DNA of 64,000 nucleotides from CAVXNB01 sp963763085 (GTDB lineage: Bacteria > Actinomycetota > Acidimicrobiia > Acidimicrobiales > Bog-793): contig CAVXNB010000008.1 in NCBI GenBank assembly GCA_963763085.1, forward strand, positions 248,001-312,000, read 5' to 3'. The first letter of the stretch is position 1. Each line of letters starts with the position of its first letter. Shown in pieces: positions 53,894 through 63,403 of the stretch. Both the position numbers and the translations under genes were made by a program. Below the pieces are notes generated by a model. The model was not told the origin of the DNA, searched no databases, and saw only the letters and a list, made by a program, of their open reading frames with translations.

Positions 53894-55048
53894 TCAGTAG
53901 GACTTCGGGAGATCGAGCGAGTGCTGGGCGACGAAGTTGAGGATCATCTCCCGGCTCACCGGCGCCGTCCGCATGAGCCGCGCGAGCCCCCACAGGTCGG
54001 CGAGGCCGGTGTCGGTGGCGAGGCCGTTGCCGCCGTAGGTCTGGATCGCCTGGTCGAGCGCCTGCAGGCCCGCCTCCGCCGCCCCGTACTTCGCCATGTT
54101 GGCGGGCTCGCCGGCGTCGATGCCGCTGTCGTAGCACCAGGCGGCCTTCTGCGCCATCAGGCGGGCGAGCTCCAGGTCGATCTTCGCCCGCGCGAGCGGG
54201 TGCGCGAGGCCCTGGTGGGAGCCGATCGGCACGCCCCAGATGCTGCGTTCCCGGGCGTAGCCGGCGGCGGCCTCCAGGGCGTACCGCCCGATGCCCGAGG
54301 CGAGCGCGGCGCTCATGAGCCGCTCGGGGTTCAGGCCGGCGAAGACCTGGCGGAAGCCCTCCCCCTCGTCGCCGAGCAGGCTGTCGGCGCCGACCGCGAC
54401 GTCGTCGAAGAAGAGCGTGAACTGCTTTTCCGGCGCGCGGATCTCCATCGCGATCGGAGCGAGCGTCAGGCCGGGCGAGCCGGATCCGACGATGAAGAGC
54501 GAGAGCTGGGCGCGCCCGCTCACCTCGTCGGTCCCCGTGCGCGCCACGACGAGCACGGCGCCTGCCTCGTCGGCTCCCGAGATGAAGTATTTCGTCCCGC
54601 TCAGCACCCACTCGTCACCGTCGCGCCGCGCCGTCGTCGAGATCCGGTGGGAATTCGAGCCGGCATCGGGCTCGGTGATGGCAAAGGCCATCTTGTCCCG
54701 GCCGGAGGCGAGCGGCGGCAGCCACGTGGACCGCTGGTGCTCGGTCCCGTACCGCGACAGCAACGTCCCGCAGATGGCCGGGGAGACCAGCATCATGAGC
54801 AGCGGGCAGCCGGCGGCGGCGACCTCCTCGCACACGATGGCGAGCTCCGAGATGCCCATGCCGCCCCCGCCGTAGTCCTCCGGCAGGTGCACGCCGAGGA
54901 AGCCGGCCTCGCCCAGCTCGAGCCAGAGCTCGTCCGGCTTGGCGTCGCTCGCCGTCTTCTCCTGGAAGTAGCGGTGACCGTACTTGGACGCGAGGCCGGA
55001 GACAGCCGCCCGGAGCAGCTCCTGTTCCTGCGTGGGACGGAAATCCAC
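53894..55048 (-). CDS. Acyl-CoA dehydrogenase
   Basis: 384 residues from GTG 55048, which has AAGGAG eight bases upstream; a second in-frame GTG at 55054 is too close to that site. Family landmarks are LGEAGFLGVHLPEDYGGGGM, MAFAITEPDAGSN (FAD/substrate loop), GTKYFISGADEAGAVLVVAR and the C-terminal QTYGGNGLATDTGLADLW. The usual Y-E-G-T element that supplies the catalytic Glu reads RTAPVSREM, a tail I associate with several actinobacterial FadE proteins, so activity is probable but the base is not obvious. It oxidises acyl-CoA to enoyl-CoA; chain specificity is unknown. Confidence 0.85.
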   Translation of the reverse strand: MDFRPTQEQELLRAAVSGLASKYGHRYFQEKTASDAKPDELWLELGEAGFLGVHLPEDYGGGGMGISELAIVCEEVAAAGCPLLMMLVSPAICGTLLSRYGTEHQRSTWLPPLASGRDKMAFAITEPDAGSNSHRISTTARRDGDEWVLSGTKYFISGADEAGAVLVVARTGTDEVSGRAQLSLFIVGSGSPGLTLAPIAMEIRAPEKQFTLFFDDVAVGADSLLGDEGEGFRQVFAGLNPERLMSAALASGIGRYALEAAAGYARERSIWGVPIGSHQGLAHPLARAKIDLELARLMAQKAAWCYDSGIDAGEPANMAKYGAAEAGLQALDQAIQTYGGNGLATDTGLADLWGLARLMRTAPVSREMILNFVAQHSLDLPKSY

Positions 55049-55112
55049 TGCCACTGCTCCTTGTGATCTCGGATGATGCTGGCGGAGCGCTCCGAAGGTG
55101 GACAATAGGGGC

Positions 55113-56225
55113 ATGAACCGTCGACCCCTGTCGGCCATCGTGCTTGCTGCCGGCGAGGGTACCCGGATGCGCTCAGGCACGCCGAAGCCGTTGCACCGGT
55201 TGTGCGGTCGCCCGATGGTCCTGCACGTGCTGGACGCGCTCGCCGAGCTGACCGTCGAGCGGGTGGCGGTCGTCGTCGGGCACGGTGCGCCGGAGGTCAG
55301 CAAGACCATCCAGGCCGAGGCTCCCCCCGACCTGGCCATCGAGTTCGTCGAGCAGCCCGAACCGCGTGGCACGGGCGACGCCGTCGCGGTCGCTCTCACT
55401 GGATTCCCCGTCGCCTACGGCGCAGACCTCGACGACGGCGACGTCATCGTGCTGCCGGGCGACACGCCGCTGCTGCGGCCGGCGACGCTGGCCTCCCTCG
55501 TCGACGCCCACCGGGCGAGCGAAGGCGCCGCGACGCTGCTCACCGCGAGGTTGGAGCAGCCAGCCGGCCGCTCGCGCATCGTCCGCGACAAGGACGGCCG
55601 GGTGGCGCGCATCGTCGACGAGCACGACGCCAGCGACGACGAGCGGCTGATCGACGAGGTGGCGACGACCGTCTACTGCTTCCGCCACGGCGTCCTCGCC
55701 CCGGCGCTGCGGAGGTTGTCGCCCGACAACTCGCTCGGCGAGTACTACCTGACCGACACCATCGGCGTGCTCCACGACGCCGGCTACGCCGTCACCACGG
55801 TCGTGGTCACCGACCCCGCCGAGGCGGCCGAGGTGAACGACCGGGCCCAGCTCGCCCTCGCGGAGGCCGAGCTGCGGGCGAGGATCAACGCCCGGTGGAT
55901 GCGCCGCGGCGTGACGATGTGGGACCCCGAGCGGACCTATCTCGACTCGTCGGTGCGGCTCGCGGCGGACGTCACGCTGCTCCCCGGTGTCATCCTCGAG
56001 GGCAGGACGACGGTGGCCGAGGCGGCCGTCCTCGGCCCCTCGTGCCACCTCGTCGACTGCGAGATCGGGGCCGGCGCCCGGGTTACCCACACGGTCGCGT
56101 CGCATGCCGTGATCGGCGAGCATTGCACCGTCGGGCCGTACGTCGTCCTCGAGGAGGGGACACGGTTGGCGCGCGGCGAGCGGTCCGGGCCATTCTTCGC
56201 ACCGGGGATCGGTGGATCGGGCTAG
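55113..56225 (+). CDS. glmU: GlmU-type N-acetylglucosamine-1-phosphate uridylyltransferase, C-terminal acetyltransferase truncated
   Basis: 370 residues; bifunctional GlmU is about 450-460. The uridylyltransferase domain is complete: LAAGEGTRMRSGTPKPLHRL, EQPEPRGTGDAVAVAL, VLPGDTPLLRP and LGEYYLTDTIGVLHDAGY. A few left-handed beta-helix coils follow (LLPGVILEGRTTVAEAAVLG, SHAVIGEHCTVGPYVVL). The protein then ends, before the N-H-L-x-Y-L-G-D region that carries the catalytic His and acetyl-CoA site. Only 13 bp lie between its stop and prs, so the missing part is not hidden by a frameshift. The acetylation step must be done elsewhere. It makes UDP-GlcNAc for the cell wall. Confidence 0.82.
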   Translation: MNRRPLSAIVLAAGEGTRMRSGTPKPLHRLCGRPMVLHVLDALAELTVERVAVVVGHGAPEVSKTIQAEAPPDLAIEFVEQPEPRGTGDAVAVALTGFPVAYGADLDDGDVIVLPGDTPLLRPATLASLVDAHRASEGAATLLTARLEQPAGRSRIVRDKDGRVARIVDEHDASDDERLIDEVATTVYCFRHGVLAPALRRLSPDNSLGEYYLTDTIGVLHDAGYAVTTVVVTDPAEAAEVNDRAQLALAEAELRARINARWMRRGVTMWDPERTYLDSSVRLAADVTLLPGVILEGRTTVAEAAVLGPSCHLVDCEIGAGARVTHTVASHAVIGEHCTVGPYVVLEEGTRLARGERSGPFFAPGIGGSG

Positions 56226-56238
56226 GGAGGCCAGTTTC

Positions 56239-57210
56239 ATGGAGGTGACGCCGAAGCGGAGGCTCGAGCTCGTTACCGGCAGATCCCACCCCGAGCTCGC
56301 CGAGGAGATCGCCGCCTGCCTCGGCGTCGGGCTCAGCGAGACCAACATCCGCAGGTTCGCCGACGGCGAGATCCACTGCCGGTTCGACTCGTCGATGCGC
56401 GGCGCCGACATGTTCATCGTGCAGACCCACTCGGGCCCGGTGAACGACTCGATCATGGAGCAGCTGATCATGGTCGACGCCGCCAAGCGCGCTTCGGCCC
56501 GGCGGATCACCGCCGTCTGCCCCTACTACGGCTACTCGCGCCAGGACCGAAAGTCCACGGGCCGTGAGCCGATCACGGCCAAGCTCGTCGCGGACCTGTT
56601 CTCGGTCGCCGGCGTCGACCGGGTCGTGAGCGTGGACCTGCATTCGGGTCAGATCCAGGGGTTCTTCGACGTGCCGGTCGACCACCTCACGGCGGCCCCG
56701 GTGCTTCTCTCCTACCTGCGCGAGCACGGTGCGGACGACCTCGTCGTCATCGCGCCGGACGCGGGCCGGGTCAAGGTGGCCGAGCGTTACAGCCAGCTGC
56801 TCGACACCGACCTCGCGTTCGTGCACAAGCGCCGGCCGCGCGGGACGTTCAACCAGGTCGAGGCGATGGACGTGGTCGGCAACGTCAAGGGCCGGCCCTG
56901 CGTGATCATCGACGACATGATCGACACCGCCGGCACCGTCTGCGCCGCCGCGTACCGGTTGGTCGAGGCGGGGGCGACCGACATCTGGGCGATGGCGACC
57001 CATGCCCTGCTGTCGGATCCCGCGCTCGACCGTCTCAACGCCTGTCCGGTGAGCCGCGTGATCGTCACGAACACGCTGCCGTTGCCGGTCTACCGCCGGA
57101 TCCCGAAGCTCGAGGTGCTCTCGATCGCCAAGATCGTCGCCGATGCGATCGACGCCGTGTTCGAGGACACGTCCGTCTCGGAGATCTTCGGCGGGCAGAA
57201 TCTTCTCTGA
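56239..57210 (+). CDS. prs: Ribose-phosphate pyrophosphokinase
   Basis: 323 residues from ATG 56239 with AGGGAGG eight bases upstream. It makes PRPP from ribose-5-phosphate and ATP for nucleotide, His and Trp synthesis. Diagnostic segments are RRFADGEIHCRF, the catalytic flexible-loop region CPYYGYSRQDRKSTGREPIT, VDLHSGQIQGFFDVPVDHL and the PRPP-binding loop VIIDDMIDTAGTVCAAA. The glmU-prs order is classic in Gram-positive bacteria. Intact and of normal length. Confidence 0.95.
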   Translation: MEVTPKRRLELVTGRSHPELAEEIAACLGVGLSETNIRRFADGEIHCRFDSSMRGADMFIVQTHSGPVNDSIMEQLIMVDAAKRASARRITAVCPYYGYSRQDRKSTGREPITAKLVADLFSVAGVDRVVSVDLHSGQIQGFFDVPVDHLTAAPVLLSYLREHGADDLVVIAPDAGRVKVAERYSQLLDTDLAFVHKRRPRGTFNQVEAMDVVGNVKGRPCVIIDDMIDTAGTVCAAAYRLVEAGATDIWAMATHALLSDPALDRLNACPVSRVIVTNTLPLPVYRRIPKLEVLSIAKIVADAIDAVFEDTSVSEIFGGQNLL

Positions 57211-57336
57211 GCTTGCGCATCCGGGCCCGGCGCGTCCGCCCGATCGCCTACAATCGGTGTTCTGCAGCGCACGCGTGCCCGGGAGCGGTGGCGTCGCCGT
57301 TGCACCAGCCCGCCTTCTTCTCCGCAGGAGCGTCAC

Positions 57337-57981
57337 ATGGCCGAGATCACCCTCAACGTCGAGTCGGGCCGCCCCCTGGGCACGCGCCCGAGCGGCCGCC
57401 TCCGCACGGCGGGCAAGATCCCCGGCGTGGTGTACGGCCACGGCATGGCGCCCATCCCCGTGGCGATCGGCGCCCGCGACCTTCGCGCCGCGCTGACGAC
57501 CGAGGCCGGACTCAACGCGTTGCTCAGCTTGAGGATCGAGGGCACGACGCACCTGGCGATCGCCAAGACGCTGCAGCGCCACCCCGTGCGCCAGACGGTG
57601 ACGCACGTCGACTTCCAGGTCGTGCGGCGCGACGAGATCGTCACGGCGGAAGTGCGCATCGCTCTCGTCGGCGAGTCCGAGGCCGTCCACCACGCGGACG
57701 GCTCCATCGACCAGGAGATGCTGAGCCTGCAGATCAAGGCCAGGCCGGGCGAGGTCCCGGCCGTCATCGAGATCGACGTCTCGGCTCTCGAGATCGGGGA
57801 CTCGCTGCGCGTATCGGATCTCCCGCTGCCGGAGGGCGTGACCACCGACGTCGATCCCGAATCCGCGGTGGCCATCGCGCATCCGCCCCGTTACGAGGCC
57901 GAGGTCGAGGTCGAGGGCGAGGGCGAGCCGGTCGAAGCAGCCGCCGGAGGCGAGCCGCCAGCCGCTTCCGACGAGGGCTGA
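57337..57981 (+). CDS. rplY: 50S ribosomal protein L25/general stress protein Ctc
   Basis: 214 residues. The L25 N-terminal domain (LNVESGRPLGTRPSGRLRTA, then GKIPGVVYGHGMAPIPVAIG) binds 5S rRNA. The TL5-type C-terminal domain follows (VTHVDFQVVRRDEIVTAEVR, VIEIDVSALEIGDSLRVSDL), ending in an acidic tail (EVEVEGEGEPVEAAAGG). AGGAG lies before the ATG. Its place between prs and pth matches the ctc gene of other Gram-positive bacteria. Confidence 0.93.
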   Translation: MAEITLNVESGRPLGTRPSGRLRTAGKIPGVVYGHGMAPIPVAIGARDLRAALTTEAGLNALLSLRIEGTTHLAIAKTLQRHPVRQTVTHVDFQVVRRDEIVTAEVRIALVGESEAVHHADGSIDQEMLSLQIKARPGEVPAVIEIDVSALEIGDSLRVSDLPLPEGVTTDVDPESAVAIAHPPRYEAEVEVEGEGEPVEAAAGGEPPAASDEG

Positions 57982-58049
57982 AAGCCGGCAACCTGCTCCG
58001 AGGCATCCGCGCCGCCCGCTCCCGCGCGCCCGGCAGGGCGCGACAGGAG

Positions 58050-58688
58050 GTGGCTACAGCCGACCTGCTCGCCGTCGGGTTGGGCAACCCGGGCCCGGAG
58101 TACGAGGGGACGCGACACAACGTCGGTGCCGAGGCCGTCCGGCTCGTCGCCCGGCGCCACTCGGCGAGGCTGCGGGCCGAACGCGGCACGAACGCCGAGA
58201 CGGCCCTGGTCCGCACCGGCGGGAAGACCCTGGCGCTGGCGGTCCCGCACACCTACGTCAACGAGTCCGGGCTCGCCGTCCGCGCCCTCGTCAAGCGTTA
58301 TCTCGGTGCGGAGCAGGCTCCGGGTTCCGGTGACGGCGGCCGGGGGCGGGGACCCCTCGTCTTCCCGCCCGGCTCGCTCGCGATCGTCCACGACGAGCTG
58401 GACCTCCCTCCCGGCGTCGTCAGGGTCAAGCTCGGCGGGGGCACGGCCGGCCACAACGGGCTCCGTTCGATCGAGTCGCACCTCCGCCACCTGGAGTTCG
58501 TCCGTGTCCGAATCGGCGTCGGCAAGCCGCCGAACCCGGCCGCGGGAGCGGACTACGTGCTGAAGCGTCTCTCGCGCGCCGACCGGGAACTGCTCGACGT
58601 CGCGGTCGAGGTGGCCGCCGACGCCGTCGAGTGCCTGCTCCTCGAAGGGCCCGAGGCGGCGCTGAACCGCTTCAACACCCGGACGTGA
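58050..58688 (+). CDS. pth: Peptidyl-tRNA hydrolase
   Basis: 212 residues. It releases peptides from stalled peptidyl-tRNA. Conserved parts are AVGLGNPGPEYEGTRHNVGA (with the catalytic His in RHNVG), TYVNESGLAVRALV, IVHDELDLPPGVVRVKLGGG and AGHNGLRSIESHL. A Gly/Arg-rich insertion (about residues 87-105) is longer than usual. The GTG at 58050 abuts an AGGAG (58045-58049), which is closer than a good ribosome site; no better start is in frame nearby. Its stop overlaps mfd (GTGA). Confidence 0.92.
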   Translation: MATADLLAVGLGNPGPEYEGTRHNVGAEAVRLVARRHSARLRAERGTNAETALVRTGGKTLALAVPHTYVNESGLAVRALVKRYLGAEQAPGSGDGGRGRGPLVFPPGSLAIVHDELDLPPGVVRVKLGGGTAGHNGLRSIESHLRHLEFVRVRIGVGKPPNPAAGADYVLKRLSRADRELLDVAVEVAADAVECLLLEGPEAALNRFNTRT

Positions 58689-61600
58689 GCGCACCCTCGA
58701 TGAGCGGCCGGCCACCCCTGGCGGCGCTTCCCGGGCTGCTCGCCGGCGAGGCCGCGATCGCCGAGCTACTCGGGATCGACGACGCCATCGTCGCCGTTCC
58801 CGCCTCGGCGCGCGCCGTCGTGCTCGCTGCGGTCGCCGGCCTCGGCGCGACGCCGACGGTGCTCGTCGCCACCGCGACGGCCCGAGAGGCGGAGCAGCTG
58901 GTGCACGATCTGGCGCCGTTTCTCGGGGATGAGGCCGTCGACCTCCTGCCGGCCTGGGAGACGCTCCCCTTCGAGCGGGTCTCGCCGGCGACCGAGACGA
59001 TGGGCCGGCGGCTCCGGGCGATGTGGCGGCTGCGCCATGGCCCGGCTTCCGAGTCCGGCCCGGGTGCGGTGCCGCCCGCCACCCGGGTCGTCGTCGCGCC
59101 GATCCGCGCCCTGCTGCAACGGCTCGGCCCGAGGGTCGAGGACGCCGAGCCCGTCGTCGTCCGCCGCGGTGAGGAGCTCGACCCCGAGGATCTCGTCGCA
59201 CGCCTCGTCCGCGCCGGGTACCGCCGCGAGTACCAGGTCGAGGCGCGGGGCGAGCTCGCCGTGCGGGGCGGCATCGTCGACGTCTTCCCCTCGACGGCGA
59301 ACCGGGGCGTCCGGATCGACCTGTTCGGCGACGAGGTCGAGCGGCTGACCGCGTTCGACGTCGCCGACCAGCGTTCGGTCGAAGACCTCGAGCAGGCCGA
59401 GATCTTCGGCTGCCGCGAGGTCGTCCTCACCGAGGACGTGCGCGAGCGCGCCCGGCGGCTCTCGGCCGAGGCGCCCTTCGCCCGGGACCAGTTCGCCCGG
59501 ATCGCGGACGGGGAGCTGTTCGACGGGATGGAGTCGTGGCTGCCGTGGCTGAGCGGCGAGGAACACCTCTTCACCGATCTCCTCGGCGAGCACGCCCGGG
59601 TCGTGCTCGTGGAGCCCCGGCGGCTGCGGGACCGGGCGACCGAACTGCTGGACGAGGAGGTGGCGCTCGCCGACAGCCTGGCCACGACGTGGGCGCCCTC
59701 CAGGAGCGACACCGCCGTGGCGATGCCGAGGCTGCACCTCGGGTTCGACCGCCTCCTGCAGCGCACCGGCGCCAAGGTGGCGTCCATGCTCCCCGTCGCC
59801 GAGACGACCCGGACCGTGGCGCTCCAGGCATCGGGATGGCCGCCGGTGCTCGGCGACTCCGCCGGGCTCGCACGGCGCTTCGGCGAGCTCGCCCGCGCCG
59901 GCAACCGCGTGGTGATCTGCGCCGACGGGCGCGGGAGCGCCGAACGGATGGCGACCGTGCTCGACGGCGAAGGGCTTGCGGCCCGCCTCCTCCTCGACGA
60001 GCCGACGGCGGACGTCGACGCCGAGCTCCGCCGCCCGGGGGTGTCCATCGTGGTCGCGCCCCTCGACCAGGGCACCCTCATCGCCGGCTCGAAGCTCGCC
60101 ATCGTTGCCGAGCCGGACGTGACCGGCCGGCGGCGGCCTCACCGCCAGGCGCGGGCCCGGCCGCGCGTCACCGAGGGTTTCTTCGACGACCTCGCTCCGG
60201 GTGACTACGTCGTCCACAACGTGCACGGCGTGGCGCGCTTCGCCGGCATGGTGACGCGCTCGATCGGCGGGGCCGAGCGCGACTACCTCCAGCTCGAGTA
60301 CCGGGGAGGGGACCGGCTCTACCTGCCGTCCGAGCAGATCGACGCAATCACGCCCTACACAGGCGGCGAGTCGCCGGCGCTCAACCGGATGGGCGGAGGG
60401 GAGTGGTCCCGGCAGAAGGCCCGGGTGCGCGCCGCGGTGCGCGAGGTCGCCAAGGAGCTGGTCGAGCTCTACCGCCGGCGCCAGACCGAGCCCGGCCACG
60501 CCTTTGCGCCGGACACGCCCTGGCAGACCGAGCTCGAGCAGGCGTTCCCCTACCCGGAGACGCCCGATCAGCTGAAGGCGATCGAGGACGTCAAGGCCGA
60601 CATGGAACGGCCCTTGCCGATGGACCGGCTCGTGTGCGGCGATGTCGGTTTCGGGAAGACCGAGGTCGCGGTGCGTGCGGTCTTCAAGGCGGTTCAGGAC
60701 GGCCGCCAGGCGGCCGTACTCGTCCCGACCACGCTCCTCGCCCAGCAGCACTTCCAGACGTTCTCGGACCGGTACGCCCCGTACCCGATCCGGGTCGAGG
60801 TGCTCTCGCGCTTCCTGACCGCCTCCGAGGCGCGCAAGGTCGTCGAGGGCCTGGCCGACGGGAGCGTCGACGTCGTGATCGGGACTCATCGCCTGCTCAC
60901 CCCGGACGTCCGTTTCAAGCGGCTCGGCCTGCTCGTCATCGACGAGGAGCAGCGCTTCGGCGTCTCCCACAAGGAGGCCATCAAGCAGCTGACCGCCGGC
61001 GTCGACGTGCTGACGCTCACCGCCAGCCCGATTCCCCGCACCCTCGAGATGAGCCTCACCGGCATCCGCGACCTGTCTCTCATCACGACGCCGCCGTCGG
61101 AGCGCCAGCCGATCCTCACCTACGTCGGCGAGCACGACGAGCGCGCGGTCGCCGAGGCGATCCGCCGCGAGCTGTTGCGCGAGGGGCAGATCTTCTACGT
61201 CCACAACCGCGTGCAGGACATCGAGCGCGTCGCGGCCGGGCTCCGGACGCTCGTCCCGGACGCCCGCATCGCCGTCGCCCACGGGCAGATGGACGAAGGC
61301 ACCCTCGAGCAGGTCGTGATCGACTTCTGGCAGGGCGCCTACGACGTCCTGGTGTGCACGACGATCATCGAGTCCGGGATCGACATGCCGTCGGTGAACA
61401 CTCTCGTCGTCGACCGGGCCGACCGGCTCGGCCTCGGCCAGCTGCACCAGCTGCGCGGCAGGGTCGGGCGGGCGGGGAGGCGTGCGTACGCCTACCTGTT
61501 GTTTCCTCCGGACCGTGTGCTCAGCGAGCAGGCCTACGAGCGGCTCCGGACCATCGGCGAGCACACCGAGCTCGGCTCGGGATTCAAGATCGCCATGCGC

Positions 61601-62305
61601 GACCTCGAGATCAGGGGCGCCGGCAACCTGCTCGGCCAGGATCAGTCGGGCCACATCGCCGCCGTCGGCTACGACCTGTACGTCCGCCTCGTGGCCGAGG
61701 CCGTCTCCGAGCTGAAGGGCGAGCCGATCCGCGTGCCAGCCGAGATAACCGTCGACCTGCCGGTGGACGCCTTCCTCCCGCCGGCCTACGTGGAGCGTGA
61801 GGACCTCCGGCTGGAGGCCTACCGCCGGCTGGCCGAGGTGCGCGACCCGGCTGCGGTCGAGGACCTGCGCACGGAATGGCTCGACCGCTACGGCCCCCTG
61901 CCACCGGAGGCGGAGGCCCTCGTCGCGGTCGGGCGCCTCCGGGCCGAGTGCGTCCGGACCGGCGTGTCCGAGGTGACCGCCTCGATCACCCGCCCCGGCG
62001 CCGGCGGGCCAGGGCGCACCGGCGAAGCCGTCGTCCGCATCTCGCCGCTGCGGCTGCGGGCTTCGTCACGGGTGCGGCTCACCCGACTGCATCCGCGGGC
62101 GATCGTCAAAGAAGAGGTTGATCAGATCATCGTCCCGCTTCCGTCCGGCCTGGATCTCGCCGACCGGCTCGCCGTGCTGCTGCGGGAGCTGGTCCCGGCC
62201 GAACCGGGCGAAAGCGCTGCCCAGGCCGATCCGGACGCGGCCGCCGTCGCCGCGGCCGAGGCGGTCGCGGCTGGATTCGGGCCCCGCCGCACCCCTACGA
62301 TCTGA
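58685..62305 (+). CDS. mfd: Transcription-repair coupling factor
   Basis: 1,206 residues from the GTG overlapping the pth stop. Mfd removes RNA polymerase stalled at DNA damage and recruits UvrA. The UvrB-like N-terminal domains (LPAWETLPFERVSPATETMG), the RNA polymerase-interacting domain (GDYVVHNVHGVARFAGMVTR, YLQLEYRGGDRLYLPSEQID) and the RecG-like helicase are all present: Walker A CGDVGFGKTEVAVRA, DEEQ box LLVIDEEQRFGVSHKE, motif III LTASPIPRTLEMSL and motif VI QLRGRVGRAGRRAYAYLL. A TRCF C-terminal domain ends the protein. Very large antisense frames here are shadows of the high GC. Confidence 0.96.
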   Translation: MSAPSMSGRPPLAALPGLLAGEAAIAELLGIDDAIVAVPASARAVVLAAVAGLGATPTVLVATATAREAEQLVHDLAPFLGDEAVDLLPAWETLPFERVSPATETMGRRLRAMWRLRHGPASESGPGAVPPATRVVVAPIRALLQRLGPRVEDAEPVVVRRGEELDPEDLVARLVRAGYRREYQVEARGELAVRGGIVDVFPSTANRGVRIDLFGDEVERLTAFDVADQRSVEDLEQAEIFGCREVVLTEDVRERARRLSAEAPFARDQFARIADGELFDGMESWLPWLSGEEHLFTDLLGEHARVVLVEPRRLRDRATELLDEEVALADSLATTWAPSRSDTAVAMPRLHLGFDRLLQRTGAKVASMLPVAETTRTVALQASGWPPVLGDSAGLARRFGELARAGNRVVICADGRGSAERMATVLDGEGLAARLLLDEPTADVDAELRRPGVSIVVAPLDQGTLIAGSKLAIVAEPDVTGRRRPHRQARARPRVTEGFFDDLAPGDYVVHNVHGVARFAGMVTRSIGGAERDYLQLEYRGGDRLYLPSEQIDAITPYTGGESPALNRMGGGEWSRQKARVRAAVREVAKELVELYRRRQTEPGHAFAPDTPWQTELEQAFPYPETPDQLKAIEDVKADMERPLPMDRLVCGDVGFGKTEVAVRAVFKAVQDGRQAAVLVPTTLLAQQHFQTFSDRYAPYPIRVEVLSRFLTASEARKVVEGLADGSVDVVIGTHRLLTPDVRFKRLGLLVIDEEQRFGVSHKEAIKQLTAGVDVLTLTASPIPRTLEMSLTGIRDLSLITTPPSERQPILTYVGEHDERAVAEAIRRELLREGQIFYVHNRVQDIERVAAGLRTLVPDARIAVAHGQMDEGTLEQVVIDFWQGAYDVLVCTTIIESGIDMPSVNTLVVDRADRLGLGQLHQLRGRVGRAGRRAYAYLLFPPDRVLSEQAYERLRTIGEHTELGSGFKIAMRDLEIRGAGNLLGQDQSGHIAAVGYDLYVRLVAEAVSELKGEPIRVPAEITVDLPVDAFLPPAYVEREDLRLEAYRRLAEVRDPAAVEDLRTEWLDRYGPLPPEAEALVAVGRLRAECVRTGVSEVTASITRPGAGGPGRTGEAVVRISPLRLRASSRVRLTRLHPRAIVKEEVDQIIVPLPSGLDLADRLAVLLRELVPAEPGESAAQADPDAAAVAAAEAVAAGFGPRRTPTI

Positions 62306-62310
62306 GAACC

Positions 62311-63360
62311 GTGAAGCGACTCCCCCCCACGCTGGCCTGCCTCGCCGCGCTCGTCGTGCTGACGCTCGGGCTTTCGGGGTGCAACGTCCGTTTCTCTCCC
62401 TATGCCGCCGTCGTGAACGGGTCGGAGCTCTCCCAGCAGCAGGTGAACGACGCTCTCGCCTCGATCGCGGCCAACGCCGGCTACAGCTGCACGATCGCGG
62501 CGGGGGGAGGGTCCAAGGTCGTCGGCGCCGGCCAGGGCACCTACACCTCCAGCTTCAGCGCCGAGGTTCTCTCGATCCTCATTCAGGACAAGGTGATCCG
62601 CCAGCAGGTCGCCGGGCTGGGGCTGGACGAGCCGCCGGCGCTCAGGACCGCCGCGCTGGCGCAGATCCAGACGGCCTTCGCGCCCGGGACCGGCTGTCCC
62701 GGGACGGGCCCCTCGATCGTGGCGGCGTTCTCACCGTCCTACCGCCAGCAGCTGGTCCAGTTCCAGATGGACGAGGACGCGCTTGCGGCCCACCTGGCCG
62801 GCACCAGTCTCGTGCCGAGCGTGTTGGCAGCGTACGAGGCGGCGCATCCGGGCACGACCGGCGTGAATTGCGTCTCGGTGATCGTCGTGCGCACCAGGGC
62901 CCAGGCTGTTTCCCTGCGGCGCCAGATCCTGGCCGGCGCCGATTTCGCAAGCCTCGCCAAGGCTCATTCGCTCGACACGTCGACCGCGCCCCAGGGAGGT
63001 GCGCTCGGCTGCGTTCCCGACTCCGAGTTCTCCGCTCCGCTCAACAAGGACGTGGCGGCCTTGCCACAAGGCCACGTCTCGAGCCCCATCCCGTTCAGCT
63101 CCGCCTGGCTTCTGCTGCTCGTCACCCAGCGCCGGCCGCCGGGCTACGCCGAGCAGGTGAATGCCTTCCTCGCCGCGCAGCACACCAATCTCGGCAAGCT
63201 CATCACGGGCCTTGTCAAGTCGGCGTCGGTCGACGTCGACCCGCAGTACGGGACGTGGGACACCAAGTCGACCTCGGCCATGGTGAAGCCGAACCCCGGC
63301 CCGCCGGCGCATCTCGTGCCGAATCCCGCTGCCAGCGCCGGGCATGGGACCTCGGGGTAG
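62311..63360 (+). CDS. SurA/PpiC-like lipoprotein chaperone (peptidyl-prolyl isomerase family)
   Basis: 349 residues from GTG 62311, six bases after mfd. The signal ends in a lipobox (TLGLSGCNVRF). An N-terminal SurA-type helical part (AAVVNGSELSQQQVNDALAS, VLSILIQDKVIRQQVAGLG) is followed by a parvulin-like segment (VIVVRTRAQAVSLRRQILAG, FASLAKAHSLDTSTAPQGGA, then LGCVPDSEFSAPL). The mfd-surA-mazG order is common in actinobacteria. It probably aids folding of exported proteins; isomerase activity is not certain. Confidence 0.8.
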   Translation: MKRLPPTLACLAALVVLTLGLSGCNVRFSPYAAVVNGSELSQQQVNDALASIAANAGYSCTIAAGGGSKVVGAGQGTYTSSFSAEVLSILIQDKVIRQQVAGLGLDEPPALRTAALAQIQTAFAPGTGCPGTGPSIVAAFSPSYRQQLVQFQMDEDALAAHLAGTSLVPSVLAAYEAAHPGTTGVNCVSVIVVRTRAQAVSLRRQILAGADFASLAKAHSLDTSTAPQGGALGCVPDSEFSAPLNKDVAALPQGHVSSPIPFSSAWLLLLVTQRRPPGYAEQVNAFLAAQHTNLGKLITGLVKSASVDVDPQYGTWDTKSTSAMVKPNPGPPAHLVPNPAASAGHGTSG

Positions 63361-63403
63361 CGGCGGTCCGCTCCGCACGCGCCCAGGTTCGGCCAGCCTC
63401 CCG

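Noticed and set aside
53193..54611. Upstream extension of the dipeptidase frame to 946 residues
   Set aside because: It runs through the methyltransferase and acyl-CoA dehydrogenase genes in a non-coding frame; the ATG at 53192 overlaps the preceding stop as expected for an operon.
58766..61654. A 962-residue antisense ORF across mfd
   Set aside because: It lies fully opposite a complete, motif-rich mfd gene; long antisense frames are expected at this GC content.
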